A stretch of 64,000 bases of DNA from JAAFHI01 sp039793685 (lineage in GTDB: Bacteria; Acidobacteriota; Blastocatellia; Chloracidobacteriales; Chloracidobacteriaceae), in contig JBDRAL010000100.1 in assembly GCA_039793685.1 (NCBI GenBank), positions 62,001-126,000 of the forward strand, written 5' to 3'. The first letter of the stretch is position 1. Every line of letters starts with the position of its first letter. Made by a program: the position numbers and the translations under genes. The notes beneath the pieces are model-generated. The model searched no databases. It was not told where the DNA came from and was given only the letters and a program-made list of their open reading frames with translations. This document shows, one piece after another, positions 44,617-53,501 of this stretch.

Positions 44617-45168
44617 TTACTGTCTCAGCAGCTTGAACGATCCGTTGATGGTGTAGGTCTCGACCGAGCCGTCGTCCTTGACGTTGTCGCAGACCACTGA
44701 AAACGTACCTTCGACAAACCCGCCCTTTTGCGGCACCGCCGTGATTTCGTAGGTCCCGCTCTTGACCATGAATATCGGGACATTCGGAAAAAGGCTGGTC
44801 ATCAGCGTGAATGAGGTTCCGTCGTTCGGCATCGGGTAGGTGCCTTTCACCGCCGCCGGAATCATTCCCTGAAAGGAAAAACTCTTTTCGTCACTGTCGT
44901 TGCTCGCCCCGTAGGTGAGCAGCAGCCGGTGCGAGTCGCCACCGTCGGGTATCGTCGTCCCGCCGTGGGACTTGAACTGCGTGTATTTGACGTCGGTTTT
45001 CTGGCCGTTGTGTTCGATGGTCATGAAAAACGTCGTCTGGTCGATGGCCCCGCCGCCCCGCTTCCCGGTCTGGCCGGTTTCGCCGGAAGCAGGCGGAACG
45101 AACGGCGCTCCGAAACAGAGACTCGAAACCGTGATTGAAAAGATGAAGGTCAAAAATAGATTTTTCAT
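44617..45168 (-). CDS. Secreted protein of unknown function in the pigment cluster
   Basis: 183 residues with a clear signal peptide (KNLFLTFIFSITVSSLCFGA). The mature beta-rich part includes TTFFMTIEHNGQKTDVKY, HRLLLTYGASNDSDEKSFSFQGMIP and a closing GTFSVVCDNVKDDGSVETYTINGSF. No known family recognised. It lies on the same strand between bciB and bchF. The upstream gap has only a two-copy TGGTTGA remnant (about 45201-45217). Its periplasmic location makes a direct enzymatic part in pigment synthesis unlikely; it may be an unrelated insertion. Confidence 0.65.
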   Translation of the reverse strand: MKNLFLTFIFSITVSSLCFGAPFVPPASGETGQTGKRGGGAIDQTTFFMTIEHNGQKTDVKYTQFKSHGGTTIPDGGDSHRLLLTYGASNDSDEKSFSFQGMIPAAVKGTYPMPNDGTSFTLMTSLFPNVPIFMVKSGTYEITAVPQKGGFVEGTFSVVCDNVKDDGSVETYTINGSFKLLRQ

Positions 45169-45260
45169 TGCTTTGAACCTTTGAAATGAACCGCGAAAAA
45201 ATGGTTGATGGTTGACGGCTCCCGCGCAAAAGGCGCGTCACCGATGTTTCTACCGGCGAA

Positions 45261-46571
45261 TTACTTCGCCAGAACTTCCTCAAATTGTTCCTTCGGAGCG
45301 GTGGTTTTCTCCTTTTTTGAAATCGGACGTTGGGCCGGCGGTTGCGGTGGACCATCCTCGCCCGGCAACGTGTATTGCTGAATCGGTTTGTAGGCGTAGC
45401 GCGGAACGTAGAGCGCCTCGCGGTGCGGGGCCTTGCGGCGCACCGTGTACAGTCCCTCGGTCAGTTTCATCTCGACCCGCGTGCGCGCGAACTCCAGCCC
45501 TTTCGGCCCGAACCGGCGCATCATGAAGGCGATGATCTTTTTAATCGGCTTCGGCGAACCCTTCGTGTAGGGCTTGCCCATCTGGCTCAGAAACCCGCTC
45601 ATCGCCATCTTGCGGTCGCCGCTTTCGGTCGGCTCGCTCAGTTCGAGTTCCTGGCGGACGAGGTCGAGCAGCTTCCAGCCCTTCGCGTTGCGGACGAGCA
45701 TCCACTGGTAATCGGGCATCCCGCCGCCCATGTAGCCGACCGACAGATCGGCAAGGGAATTGGTGTAGTTGAAGCAGGTCCGGCACGACGGCGCGATCAG
45801 GTCGGGACCGATTTCATACATCGGGATTTCGAGAAAGTTGAGTTTCTCGACGCGGTCGTTTGTGTGGCGCATCCACAACTGGAAGTTCGGCATGAACTCC
45901 ATGTGCACGACCGTGTCCGGCGACTTGCTCACCGACTTCAAAAACGTCATGTAGTTTTCATGCGTCGTGTTGTCGCTGCACAGGATGCCGAGGCAGTGAA
46001 TTTCCTCGAACGGCAGGGTGTGTTCGATGGCCCGCAGCGCGTGGAACTGGCACGGCGTCCCCACGACCATGATGCGTTTCATTCCGGCGTCGCGCGCATC
46101 GTCGAGCAGTTCGAGCGTCGGCGACAGGCCGAACTTGTTGCCCTTGCAGGCGAAGACTTCCTCCGGCGTCCGCGCGAGGACCGGCATTGGCTTGGCGAGC
46201 GTGCCGGGTTCGGTCCCGGTCAGCAGCACGCCTTCAACCATTCCGGTTTCGAGCGCGCGGGCGGCGATGGTCGAGACGATGCCGGTCCACTGGGCATGCT
46301 TGACGGCCTGTTTGACGCGGGCGCGGTAAATCTTTTCGTACGGCCCGAAGTGAATCTCGTCCGTCCCGTCGCGTCGGGCATGCCCCTGCACGGAAACTTC
46401 CAGATCGTCGTATTTCTGAACCAGAAACGCGCAGGCTTCCTTCACCATCGGCTTGAGACTCGACGTACAGATTCCGCAATCGCTGCAAATGCGCGAAAAC
46501 TTTTCCGTCGAGCCTTGGCTGATGATTGGAAGCGGCGTGGACATGGTGCGTTTCGGTAATTCAGGCGGCAT
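45261..46571 (-). CDS. bciB: Divinyl chlorophyllide C8-vinyl reductase BciB (FrhB/F420-dehydrogenase-beta family)
   Basis: 436 residues of the F420 hydrogenase beta-subunit family. The N-terminal iron-sulfur motif is C29-x2-C32-x2-C35 (RICSDCGICTSS), and later C-x2-C in CRTCFNYTNSLADLSVGYMG gives a second cluster. GLSPTLELLDDARDAG and VGTPCQFHALR are family blocks. Within a chlorophyll cluster this family is BciB, which uses reduced ferredoxin and FAD to reduce the C8 vinyl group of divinyl protochlorophyllide. The start at 46571 is chosen for its AGGAG site; an ATG nine codons later lacks one. The last 45 residues are a Pro/Lys/Glu-rich tail. Confidence 0.9.
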   Translation of the reverse strand: MPPELPKRTMSTPLPIISQGSTEKFSRICSDCGICTSSLKPMVKEACAFLVQKYDDLEVSVQGHARRDGTDEIHFGPYEKIYRARVKQAVKHAQWTGIVSTIAARALETGMVEGVLLTGTEPGTLAKPMPVLARTPEEVFACKGNKFGLSPTLELLDDARDAGMKRIMVVGTPCQFHALRAIEHTLPFEEIHCLGILCSDNTTHENYMTFLKSVSKSPDTVVHMEFMPNFQLWMRHTNDRVEKLNFLEIPMYEIGPDLIAPSCRTCFNYTNSLADLSVGYMGGGMPDYQWMLVRNAKGWKLLDLVRQELELSEPTESGDRKMAMSGFLSQMGKPYTKGSPKPIKKIIAFMMRRFGPKGLEFARTRVEMKLTEGLYTVRRKAPHREALYVPRYAYKPIQQYTLPGEDGPPQPPAQRPISKKEKTTAPKEQFEEVLAK

Positions 46572-46627
46572 TCATCTCCTATGGCTCGCGCCATAGGCTG
46601 ATAATCTTTCGGGCGCATCCGCGCCTC

Positions 46628-47509
46628 TCAGGCATTGGCTGTCAGGACGGATGGGTCTTCGAGCAGTTCGAGGTCTTCCGCGTTGAACTTCTCGATGTTG
46701 ATGTTGAGGTACTCGCTACGCAGATGCTCGAACACCTCGCGGTCGGAGAGTGGATTCACCTTGAGGGGTTCAGGCTGGCCCAGCACATAGTCCGCGATTT
46801 CGAGATAGCGATCCTGCGCGAGCGCGATGCCGCCGACCCGCTTCATTTCGAAAATCGACACGCCAGCGAGGCGCGAACGACGGATTTCGTCGATTTGCGG
46901 AACGTGGCCGATGACGCGCGCGCCGGTCCGGTCGCAGAACTTCTGCACATGGTCGATTTCGGGGCAGCGGTTGACGATGAGGCCCGCGATGAAGATCGGA
47001 TAGTTCTTGCCCTTGGCGGTGACCGCCGCGCAGATGCGGTTCGCGGCGAACAGCGAGTCGAAGTCGTTGGCCGTCACGACGCAGGCGAAATCGGAATGGT
47101 TGAGCGGCGTCGCGAAGCCGCCGCAGACCACGTCGCCGAGAACGTCGAAGATGACCACGTCGTACTGGTCCATCAGGTCGTGGTCCTTGAGAAACTTGAC
47201 CGCTTCGCCCGTGACGTAGCCGCCGCAGCCCGCGCCCGCCGCCGGTCCGCCGGATTCCATCGCGTCCACGCCCATCTTGCCCTTGAAAATGACGTCCTCG
47301 GGTTCGATTTCCTCGTGGTGGTAATCGTATTCCTCCAGCACTTCGACCAGTGTCGGAATCATTTTCTTGGTGATCGTGAAGGTCGAGTCATGCTTCGGGT
47401 CGCACCCGACTTGCAGCACGCGCGCGCCGCGCTTGGCCATGGCGATGGCGATGTTGGAAGAAGTCGTGGACTTGCCGATGCCGCCTTTGCCGTAAATCGA
47501 AAGAATCAT
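46628..47509 (-). CDS. bchL: Light-independent protochlorophyllide reductase iron protein BchL
   Basis: 293 residues, NifH-like. The P-loop GKGGIGKST is at residues 7-15; C95 and C129 (AGAGCGGY and DVVCGGFATPL) hold the [4Fe-4S] cluster between two subunits. Switch sequence FDVLGDVVCGGF and the ANRICAAV segment favour BchL over its paralogue BchX. The protein donates electrons to BchN-BchB during reduction of protochlorophyllide to chlorophyllide in anoxic or dark conditions. bchN and bchB are not in this window. It is followed 56 bp downstream by bciB. Confidence 0.95.
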   Translation of the reverse strand: MILSIYGKGGIGKSTTSSNIAIAMAKRGARVLQVGCDPKHDSTFTITKKMIPTLVEVLEEYDYHHEEIEPEDVIFKGKMGVDAMESGGPAAGAGCGGYVTGEAVKFLKDHDLMDQYDVVIFDVLGDVVCGGFATPLNHSDFACVVTANDFDSLFAANRICAAVTAKGKNYPIFIAGLIVNRCPEIDHVQKFCDRTGARVIGHVPQIDEIRRSRLAGVSIFEMKRVGGIALAQDRYLEIADYVLGQPEPLKVNPLSDREVFEHLRSEYLNINIEKFNAEDLELLEDPSVLTANA

Positions 47510-47529
47510 GGTGCAAACCTCGGAGGAGA

Positions 47530-47722
47530 AGGGATCAGGGGTCAGGAATCAGGGATCAGGTTCGAATTTTTAATTTTGAGTTATGAATTTTGAATTGGAA
47601 GACCCGCTATTTGAGTTTCGAAACCGACCTGGCGGTTCAAATGCCGGGAAATTCAACACTCAAAATTCATCATTCAAAATTCGGTCAGGTCTGATCCCTG
47701 ACCCCCGATCCCTGATCCCTCG
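47530..47722. repeat. Nested double-family heptamer hairpin
   Basis: The outer arms (from 47530 and up to 47722) carry the GGATCAG word. The inner arms (from about 47563 to 47605, and 47651 to 47683) carry TTTTGAA words. Both arm pairs are complementary, so a stem of roughly 70 nt per side with about a 45-nt centre is possible. It occupies the whole bchL-hemA gap. Confidence 0.88.
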
Positions 47723-47724
47723 TT

Positions 47725-49032
47725 TTAAGCGGATCGAAGCGCCGTCTTGCGTTGAAACTGCGCGACGCGCTCTTCGAGTTGAAACTTGTTGCAGAGCGAA
47801 CTGTGCGTACCACTCGCCGCCGACTCACGAATGTCTTCGATGAGCGGATGGGCGAACTTGCGCAACAGCGAGGTAATGAGCGTGTTTCGGATGTAGTCCT
47901 CGACTTCGGGCGACAGGCCGCCCATCCGGTCGAGGCGCTTGCGGTGGCGTTCGAACTCGGCTTCCGCCATCTCCATCAGGTGATCGTTGAGGGCCGAGAT
48001 GAACGGCCCCGCCGCGAGCATCCGCATTTCGGAGGCGAAGCACTCGATTTCATCCCCGACGATGCGCTCGGCCTTCTGGGCTTCGAGCTGACGTTCGCGG
48101 AGGTTGGCGTTGATGACGGCTTGCAGGTCGTCCACGTCGTACACGAAGACATGTTCGATGTGGTTGATGAGCGGATCGACGTTGCGGGGCACGCTGATGT
48201 CGATCATGAACATCGGTTTGTTCTTGCGCTGGGCCATCGCGGTCTTCACGTCTTCCGGCTCAATGACGAAGTGCGGCGCGGCGGTGGCGAAAATCAGGAT
48301 GTCGGCTTCCGGAAGGCGTTCCCGGTAATGATCGAAGGCGAGCGCTTCGCCGTTGAACTTTTCGGCGACCTGCTGCGCTTTTTCGAGCGAGCGGCTCGCG
48401 ACGATGATCTTGCTGGCGCCCGCGCCGAGCAGGTGCGCGGCGGCGAGTTCGGCCATTTCACCCGCGCCGACCAGCATTACCGTATGACCTTCGAGAGAAT
48501 TGAAGATGCGGCGGGCAAGCTCGACCGCGGCGTAGCTGATGGAGATCGCGTTCGACCCGATTTTGGTTTCGGTCCGGACGCGCTTGGCCACGTTGAACGC
48601 CTTGTGCATCAGCTTGTTGAGGACCGTTCCCGTGGTCCCGGCTTCCTGGGCCACCGAATAGGCTTCCTTGACCTGCCCGAGAATCTGCGGCTCGCCCACG
48701 ATCATCGAATCGAGGCTGGCCGTGACCCGGAACAGGTGCCGGACCGCATCGAGTTCGCCGTGCTGGTAGAGATGCTCGTCCAGTCCGTCGATTTTCTTGT
48801 GGAAGGTGGAAAGGAAGCGCTTGACGTAGCGCACCCCTTCCGCCGGCGGATATGGCGACACCGAGAGCAGTTCGACACGGTTGCACGTCGAGAGGATCAT
48901 CCCCTCGGTGATGTGTTCACCGTCGACGAAGCAATCCAGCGCCTCGGGAAGCCGCTGCTTGCCGAACGCGAATCGCTCGCGAACGGCAACCGGGGCGGTT
49001 TGATGATTGAGTCCGACCAGTAGTATTTGCAT
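47725..49032 (-). CDS. hemA: Glutamyl-tRNA reductase HemA
   Basis: 435 residues. The catalytic Cys50 is in ILSTCNRVEL, preceded by LLVGLNHQTAPVAVRER. The NADPH-binding domain shows MLVGAGEMAELAAAHLL and IIVASRSLEKAQQVA, followed by DIS-PRNVDPLI. The C-terminal dimerisation helices run to the end. The enzyme makes glutamate-1-semialdehyde from Glu-tRNA, the first committed step of the C5 pathway. The start at 49032 fits the conserved N-terminus; an earlier in-frame ATG has no site. Gene order bchH-hemA-bchL suggests one tetrapyrrole supply operon. Confidence 0.96.
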   Translation of the reverse strand: MQILLVGLNHQTAPVAVRERFAFGKQRLPEALDCFVDGEHITEGMILSTCNRVELLSVSPYPPAEGVRYVKRFLSTFHKKIDGLDEHLYQHGELDAVRHLFRVTASLDSMIVGEPQILGQVKEAYSVAQEAGTTGTVLNKLMHKAFNVAKRVRTETKIGSNAISISYAAVELARRIFNSLEGHTVMLVGAGEMAELAAAHLLGAGASKIIVASRSLEKAQQVAEKFNGEALAFDHYRERLPEADILIFATAAPHFVIEPEDVKTAMAQRKNKPMFMIDISVPRNVDPLINHIEHVFVYDVDDLQAVINANLRERQLEAQKAERIVGDEIECFASEMRMLAAGPFISALNDHLMEMAEAEFERHRKRLDRMGGLSPEVEDYIRNTLITSLLRKFAHPLIEDIRESAASGTHSSLCNKFQLEERVAQFQRKTALRSA

Positions 49033-49141
49033 AACGTTTTGGTCTTCTCCAAAACGACTGACGGCGGCGCCTGATAGGGACTTCGACGCAACGCCCTCTT
49101 CATCCAACGTTCAAAGTTCAGCCGATAAAGTCAACGAAAAA

Positions 49142-49233
49142 CAGGGATCAGGGACCGGATGTCAGGGATCAGGTTCAGGAAACCGGGATCGAAATGTTTT
49201 TTCTGACCCCTGATCCCCGACCCCTGATCCCTG
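49142..49233. repeat. Inverted pair of GGATCAG heptamers beyond bchH
   Basis: Left arm 49142-49180 has GGATCAG, GGACCGG, ATGTCAG, GGATCAG. Right arm 49203-49233 is the complement, with a 22-nt spacer. The same word forms the outer arms of the hairpin on the other side of hemA. It lies 4 bp from the bchH stop codon. Confidence 0.88.
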
Positions 49234-49236
49234 CTG

Positions 49237-52200
49237 TTAGACCTGCACTTCTTCCAGCGCGTCTTCCATCTGCGCGTAGGCTTCGCGCAGTTGTTCGAGC
49301 GTCTGGTCGTCCGTTTTCCACAAGCCGCGGCCGTTGGCTTCCAGCAGTCGGCGGGTCAGTTTCGAAAGACTCGCCGGGTTCAGCTTCTGAAGTCGTTCGC
49401 GCATCTGTTCGTCGAGGACGTAGGTCTGGGCGACGCCGTCGTAGACCCAGTCGTCCACGGCCTTGCAGGTCGCGCTCCAGCCGAACGTGTTCGACACATG
49501 CTGTTCGATTTGCTGTACCCCGCCGTAGCCATGCTTGAGCATGCCTTCGTACCACTTGGGATTGAGCAGTTTGGTCCGCGCTTCGAGCCGGACCGTTTCA
49601 TCCAGCGTGCGGATCTTCGCTTCCGAGCCGGTCGCGTCGGCGAGCATCACCGTCGGCTGTTGCCCGTCTTCCCGCAACTGCTTGACCGCGCTCGTCACGC
49701 CGCCGAGATATTCGAAATAGTGGTCGATATCGGTGATGTTCATTTCCGTCGAGTCCACGTTCTGGAACGTGAGCGACACCGTCTGGAGCGCGCGTTCGTA
49801 ACCGTGGCGCGATTCGACGAAGTCGCCGTTCTCGACGTAGGCGAATCCCTTGCGCGCGAGGAACGTCTGGGCGATTTCGCCTTCGTCCTCCCAGTTCGAG
49901 GAATCCACCAGATGATTGACGTTCGCGCCGTAGCTGCCGGGGGCGTTCGAGAAAATCCGCATCGAGGCTTCGTCGAAGCTCACGCCCATCGTCATTTGTT
50001 CAAGGACATGCGCCCGGACGAAGTTCTTATCCGCCGGCTCATCGGCCTTCGCGGCCATCCGGACGGCCTTGTCGAGCAGCCGCATCTGCTGCGGCAGGAT
50101 GTCGCGGAAAATTCCGGAGAGCGTCAGCACCACGTCGATGCGCGGACGGCCAAGTTCTTCAATCGGAACGAGTTCGATGCCGCTGATGCGGCCCATTTCA
50201 TCGGCCACGGCCTTCGCGCCGAGCAGCCAGAGCGCCTGCGCGATGCCCACGCCGCCGCTCTTGAGGTTGTCCGTGCCCCACAGCACCAGCGCGACGCTTT
50301 CCGGCAGCGCCCCGTGTTCCGTCCGGTAGCGGTCGAGCAGCCGCCCGACGTCGGCCTGACCCTCGCGGGTCGCGGCGTAGGTCGGCATCCGGTACGGGTC
50401 GATGGCGTGCAGGTTGCGGCCCGTCGGCAGCACTTCCGGCGAGCGGACGAGGTCGCCGCCCGACACCGGCGCGATGAATCCGCCGTCGAGCGCGTGGAGC
50501 AGGGCGTCGAGTTCGTGGTTTTCGCGAAGCTTTTCGCCGATGTCGTGCAGAAATTCGAAATGGGCCTCGAAATCCGCCCGATTCGCGCCGGTCGTCTTCG
50601 CGAGCAGGCTCGCTCCGGCTTTCGGCGACCGTTTCGCGTTCATTTCCATGATCGCGTCGGCCACGAACTGCTTCGCCTGCCGTTCGATTTCAATCTGCTG
50701 CGAAAAGGCTTCGAGCGACGAATGCGCCGCATGCCGTTTCGCGCCAAAGCGTTCCTTGACGAGCGCGGTCAGGCTCGCCAGCCGCCGCTCGGCGTTCGGG
50801 AAATCGGCCAGAATCCGCAGCGTTTCAAGCATTTCACGCTCGTCGGCCCCGTTGTCCATCACATGCAGGCCGGTCGGAATCAGGCTGTATTCGAGTTCGA
50901 GCAGGTCGCGGTAAAGCTTCTGGAATGTATCGTTGGTGAAATCCGTCTCGACGAAATCCTCGGCCAGAAGTTTTAAAAGCTTGGCTTTTTCGACGATGGC
51001 CGGAACGTAGGCCGCGCCGCGCGACGGCTCGTTGCGATAGCCGTCCATCGTTTCCTTGAGCGCGACGAATTCCTTGTACAACCCGGCGGCTTCAATCGGC
51101 GGACTCAAATAGGAAACGAGCGTCGCGTAGCCCCGCCGCTTCGCGATCAGTCCTTCCGACGGATTGTTCGCGCAATAGGCGTAAATGTTCGGCATCTCGC
51201 CGATGAGCCGGTCCGGCCAGCACCCGCAGGTCAGCCCGACCTGCTTGCCGGGCATGAATTCGAGCGCGCCGTGCGTCCCGAAGTGCAGCACCGAATCGGC
51301 TTTCCAGGTGTGTTTCAGATAGCCGTAAAACGCGGCGAATCCGTGATTCGGCGTGGCATCGGTCGAGAACAGCAGCCGCATCGGGTCGTCCTCGAAGCCG
51401 AAACCCGGCTGGACGAACACGCCGACGTTGCCGAACTCGTGTCCCATGATCAGAAAATCGTTGTCGAAAGTGTTCTTGTCGCCCGGCGACGGTCCCCACG
51501 CGCGCTCGATTTCCTTGTACTCGGGAACATGCTCCTCGTAGGACCGCTTCGAGTAGAAATCGCAGACGTTGGCGGGCTGCCCGTACTGCGGGCCGTTGCC
51601 TTTAATAATCAGATCGCGCAGTTCGTCCGGCGAGCCGGGCAGATGCCCCACGTCGTAACCCGTGCGGCGCATGCGTTCGAGCAGGCGGTGCAGGCTGACC
51701 CAGACGTCGAGGTAGGCGGCCGTGCCCGTGTTGCCCTGACTCGGGGGAAAATTGAACAGGACGACCGCGATCTTGCGGTGCCCGGCGGGTGTCCGGCGCA
51801 ACATCACCCGACGCTGCATCCGCCCGACGAGTTTTTCGATGCGGCACTCGATGGGCGCGATCATCCGCGAGTTTCTGGTTTTCCCGGCGAAGACGATCGG
51901 GTCGGTCGCGCCGTCGAGTTCCGGAATCGCGACCATCAGGGTCGCCTGAAGGCGGTTCAACCCCTGCGGATCGTGTTCCCATTCTTCCTCGGTCTGAAAT
52001 TCGAGCGAGGGCGCGCAGGCGTAGGGCACGTCGAGCGTCTTCAGCAGTTTTTCCGCCGCCGCCGCGTCGTTGTAGGCCGGTCCGCCCACCAGCGAAAAGC
52101 CGGTCAGCGAAACCACCGCGTCCACCGTTGATTTGCCGTGGTTCAGGAAGAACTTTTCAACCGCCGGGCGTCCGTCGAGGCCGAAGGCGTAGACGGGAAG

Positions 52201-53046
52201 CGCGTTCATGCCGCGTTTTTCAATTTCCTCGATGAACCGCTCGTAATGGGCGCGATTTCCCGAAAGCAGATAGGACCGCAGCATCAGTACGCCGATGGTC
52301 CCGGCGTTCGGGTTGAACGGCACGGCGGTGCGATATTCCTTCAGGGATTCCACGATGCGGCCCAGTTTCGGGTGATAAATGCCCACATCGGGATATTCAA
52401 CCGGGGCCTTGGCCTTGAACTTTCCACGGTACTGATCGGTGTAGCGCGACAGCAGAAACAGCAGAAACTGTTCGAGATTTTCGGCGGAGGCGTTCAGCCA
52501 GTACTGAATCGCCATCATATAAGAGTGGATGTCCTGCGCCGTGCCGGGGATGAACTTCATGATCTTCCCGGCGTTCTTGAGCATCGTCATCATGGTCCGC
52601 CCCGGGGGAGCGGCCTGCTTCGGCTCGTCGTCGGGTGCGTCGTCGCCCTTGAAGGTGTCCTTGACGGCCTTGATCATCCGCAGCGGGGAATACCACGGGG
52701 TCTTTTCCTCGGATTTCTTCGCGAGGTTGAACTTCCCGAGTCGCGTCTCGCGCACGAGCGACGGCGCGCTCATCACGCAAATAACTGCCTGATAACGGTT
52801 TGCGTGCTGGTGGATGAGGGAGCGGATGAGGGCGATCTGGTCGTCGTTGAACTGGTGGACGACGAACAACAGGTCGGCGTCGGCGGCGTCGGCGCGCAGC
52901 TTTTCGACCGCTTCCGGACGGTCAAGTTCGGAGGCGATGTGAAAGGCGACCTGGAGATCGACCTTGTGGCGTTCGCGGACACGCTGGGCGGCAAGATTGA
53001 GGGCGAGGTCGGCCTGACCGTCGAGCGCGATAAACAGAAACTTCAT
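49237..53046 (-). CDS. bchH: Magnesium chelatase subunit H BchH
   Basis: 1269 residues, the normal size of BchH/ChlH. The start at 53046 has GGAGGG; a longer frame upstream adds 116 non-conserved residues. The N-terminal domain opens MKFLFIALDGQADLALN. The central CobN/BchH core is easily recognised (VLFNFPPSQGNTGTAAYLDV, LLFSTDATPNHGFAAFYGYLK, VLHFGTHGALEFMPGKQVGL, and the GSYGANVNHLVDSSNW block). It binds protoporphyrin IX and inserts Mg with BchI and BchD, which are not in this window. It heads the minus-strand pigment cluster. Confidence 0.96.
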   Translation of the reverse strand: MKFLFIALDGQADLALNLAAQRVRERHKVDLQVAFHIASELDRPEAVEKLRADAADADLLFVVHQFNDDQIALIRSLIHQHANRYQAVICVMSAPSLVRETRLGKFNLAKKSEEKTPWYSPLRMIKAVKDTFKGDDAPDDEPKQAAPPGRTMMTMLKNAGKIMKFIPGTAQDIHSYMMAIQYWLNASAENLEQFLLFLLSRYTDQYRGKFKAKAPVEYPDVGIYHPKLGRIVESLKEYRTAVPFNPNAGTIGVLMLRSYLLSGNRAHYERFIEEIEKRGMNALPVYAFGLDGRPAVEKFFLNHGKSTVDAVVSLTGFSLVGGPAYNDAAAAEKLLKTLDVPYACAPSLEFQTEEEWEHDPQGLNRLQATLMVAIPELDGATDPIVFAGKTRNSRMIAPIECRIEKLVGRMQRRVMLRRTPAGHRKIAVVLFNFPPSQGNTGTAAYLDVWVSLHRLLERMRRTGYDVGHLPGSPDELRDLIIKGNGPQYGQPANVCDFYSKRSYEEHVPEYKEIERAWGPSPGDKNTFDNDFLIMGHEFGNVGVFVQPGFGFEDDPMRLLFSTDATPNHGFAAFYGYLKHTWKADSVLHFGTHGALEFMPGKQVGLTCGCWPDRLIGEMPNIYAYCANNPSEGLIAKRRGYATLVSYLSPPIEAAGLYKEFVALKETMDGYRNEPSRGAAYVPAIVEKAKLLKLLAEDFVETDFTNDTFQKLYRDLLELEYSLIPTGLHVMDNGADEREMLETLRILADFPNAERRLASLTALVKERFGAKRHAAHSSLEAFSQQIEIERQAKQFVADAIMEMNAKRSPKAGASLLAKTTGANRADFEAHFEFLHDIGEKLRENHELDALLHALDGGFIAPVSGGDLVRSPEVLPTGRNLHAIDPYRMPTYAATREGQADVGRLLDRYRTEHGALPESVALVLWGTDNLKSGGVGIAQALWLLGAKAVADEMGRISGIELVPIEELGRPRIDVVLTLSGIFRDILPQQMRLLDKAVRMAAKADEPADKNFVRAHVLEQMTMGVSFDEASMRIFSNAPGSYGANVNHLVDSSNWEDEGEIAQTFLARKGFAYVENGDFVESRHGYERALQTVSLTFQNVDSTEMNITDIDHYFEYLGGVTSAVKQLREDGQQPTVMLADATGSEAKIRTLDETVRLEARTKLLNPKWYEGMLKHGYGGVQQIEQHVSNTFGWSATCKAVDDWVYDGVAQTYVLDEQMRERLQKLNPASLSKLTRRLLEANGRGLWKTDDQTLEQLREAYAQMEDALEEVQV

Positions 53047-53431
53047 GTCCCGAACCCTCCGCGTTTCACAAACGCAGGGCGAGGCTGGCGTGCTTCCGCA
53101 CCATTCACGCGCGATTCTGGGGACGGACCGAAACCTGGACGCGCAAACTCCCTGGGGAGTCGGCGGCGCATGGTTCGGCAACGGGGAAGAGCGTGTGAAT
53201 CTAATCCAACCTACAAAATGAGTTCGGTGTCCGCTACGCCAAAATTTCAGTTTTCGGAAATTCCATCCGTAATAACCGGAAGGCCGCCGGGTTACGCGCA
53301 TCTGCCGGGGGGAATCCGGGCGCGGACAACGGTTTGAAAATGGCCTTCCGTTACCGGGTGAAAGGGCGACCGGGCGGGAAAACGGCCGGTTCAAGAATGT
53401 TCTTTCCGGAAAAAGCCCGGAAATTACGAAA
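53047..53431. other. Gene-free upstream region of bchH
   Basis: About 385 bp between the bchH start and the terminator hairpin. It should contain the promoter for the pigment cluster on the minus strand. I see no convincing -35/-10 pair, no redox-box palindrome and no riboswitch-like fold. Long open frames here do not match any family. Confidence 0.5.
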
Positions 53432-53466
53432 AAAGGGGTGAATCCGATTTGGATTCACCCCTTTTC
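53432..53466. terminator. Perfect 15-bp hairpin with A/T flanks, likely terminator
   Basis: AAAAGGGGTGAATCC pairs perfectly with GGATTCACCCCTTTT around a GATTT loop. It carries A-runs on the left and T-runs on the right, so it could act in both directions. It lies 35 bp beyond the stop of the minus-strand DUF2934 gene and insulates it from bchH. Confidence 0.88.
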
Positions 53467-53501
53467 GTCATCATGGGCGGCTCAACTGCCCCGATATTTG
53501 C

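Noticed and set aside
46628..47509. BchX (chlorophyllide reductase iron protein) instead of BchL
   Set aside because: Length (293 residues) and the segments around C95 and C129 fit BchL better; BchX is usually longer at the N-terminus.
45330..49023. Several plus-strand open frames of 350-425 codons over bciB, bchL and hemA
   Set aside because: They are rich in Arg, His and Asp as expected of antisense frames, and the minus-strand genes are unambiguous.
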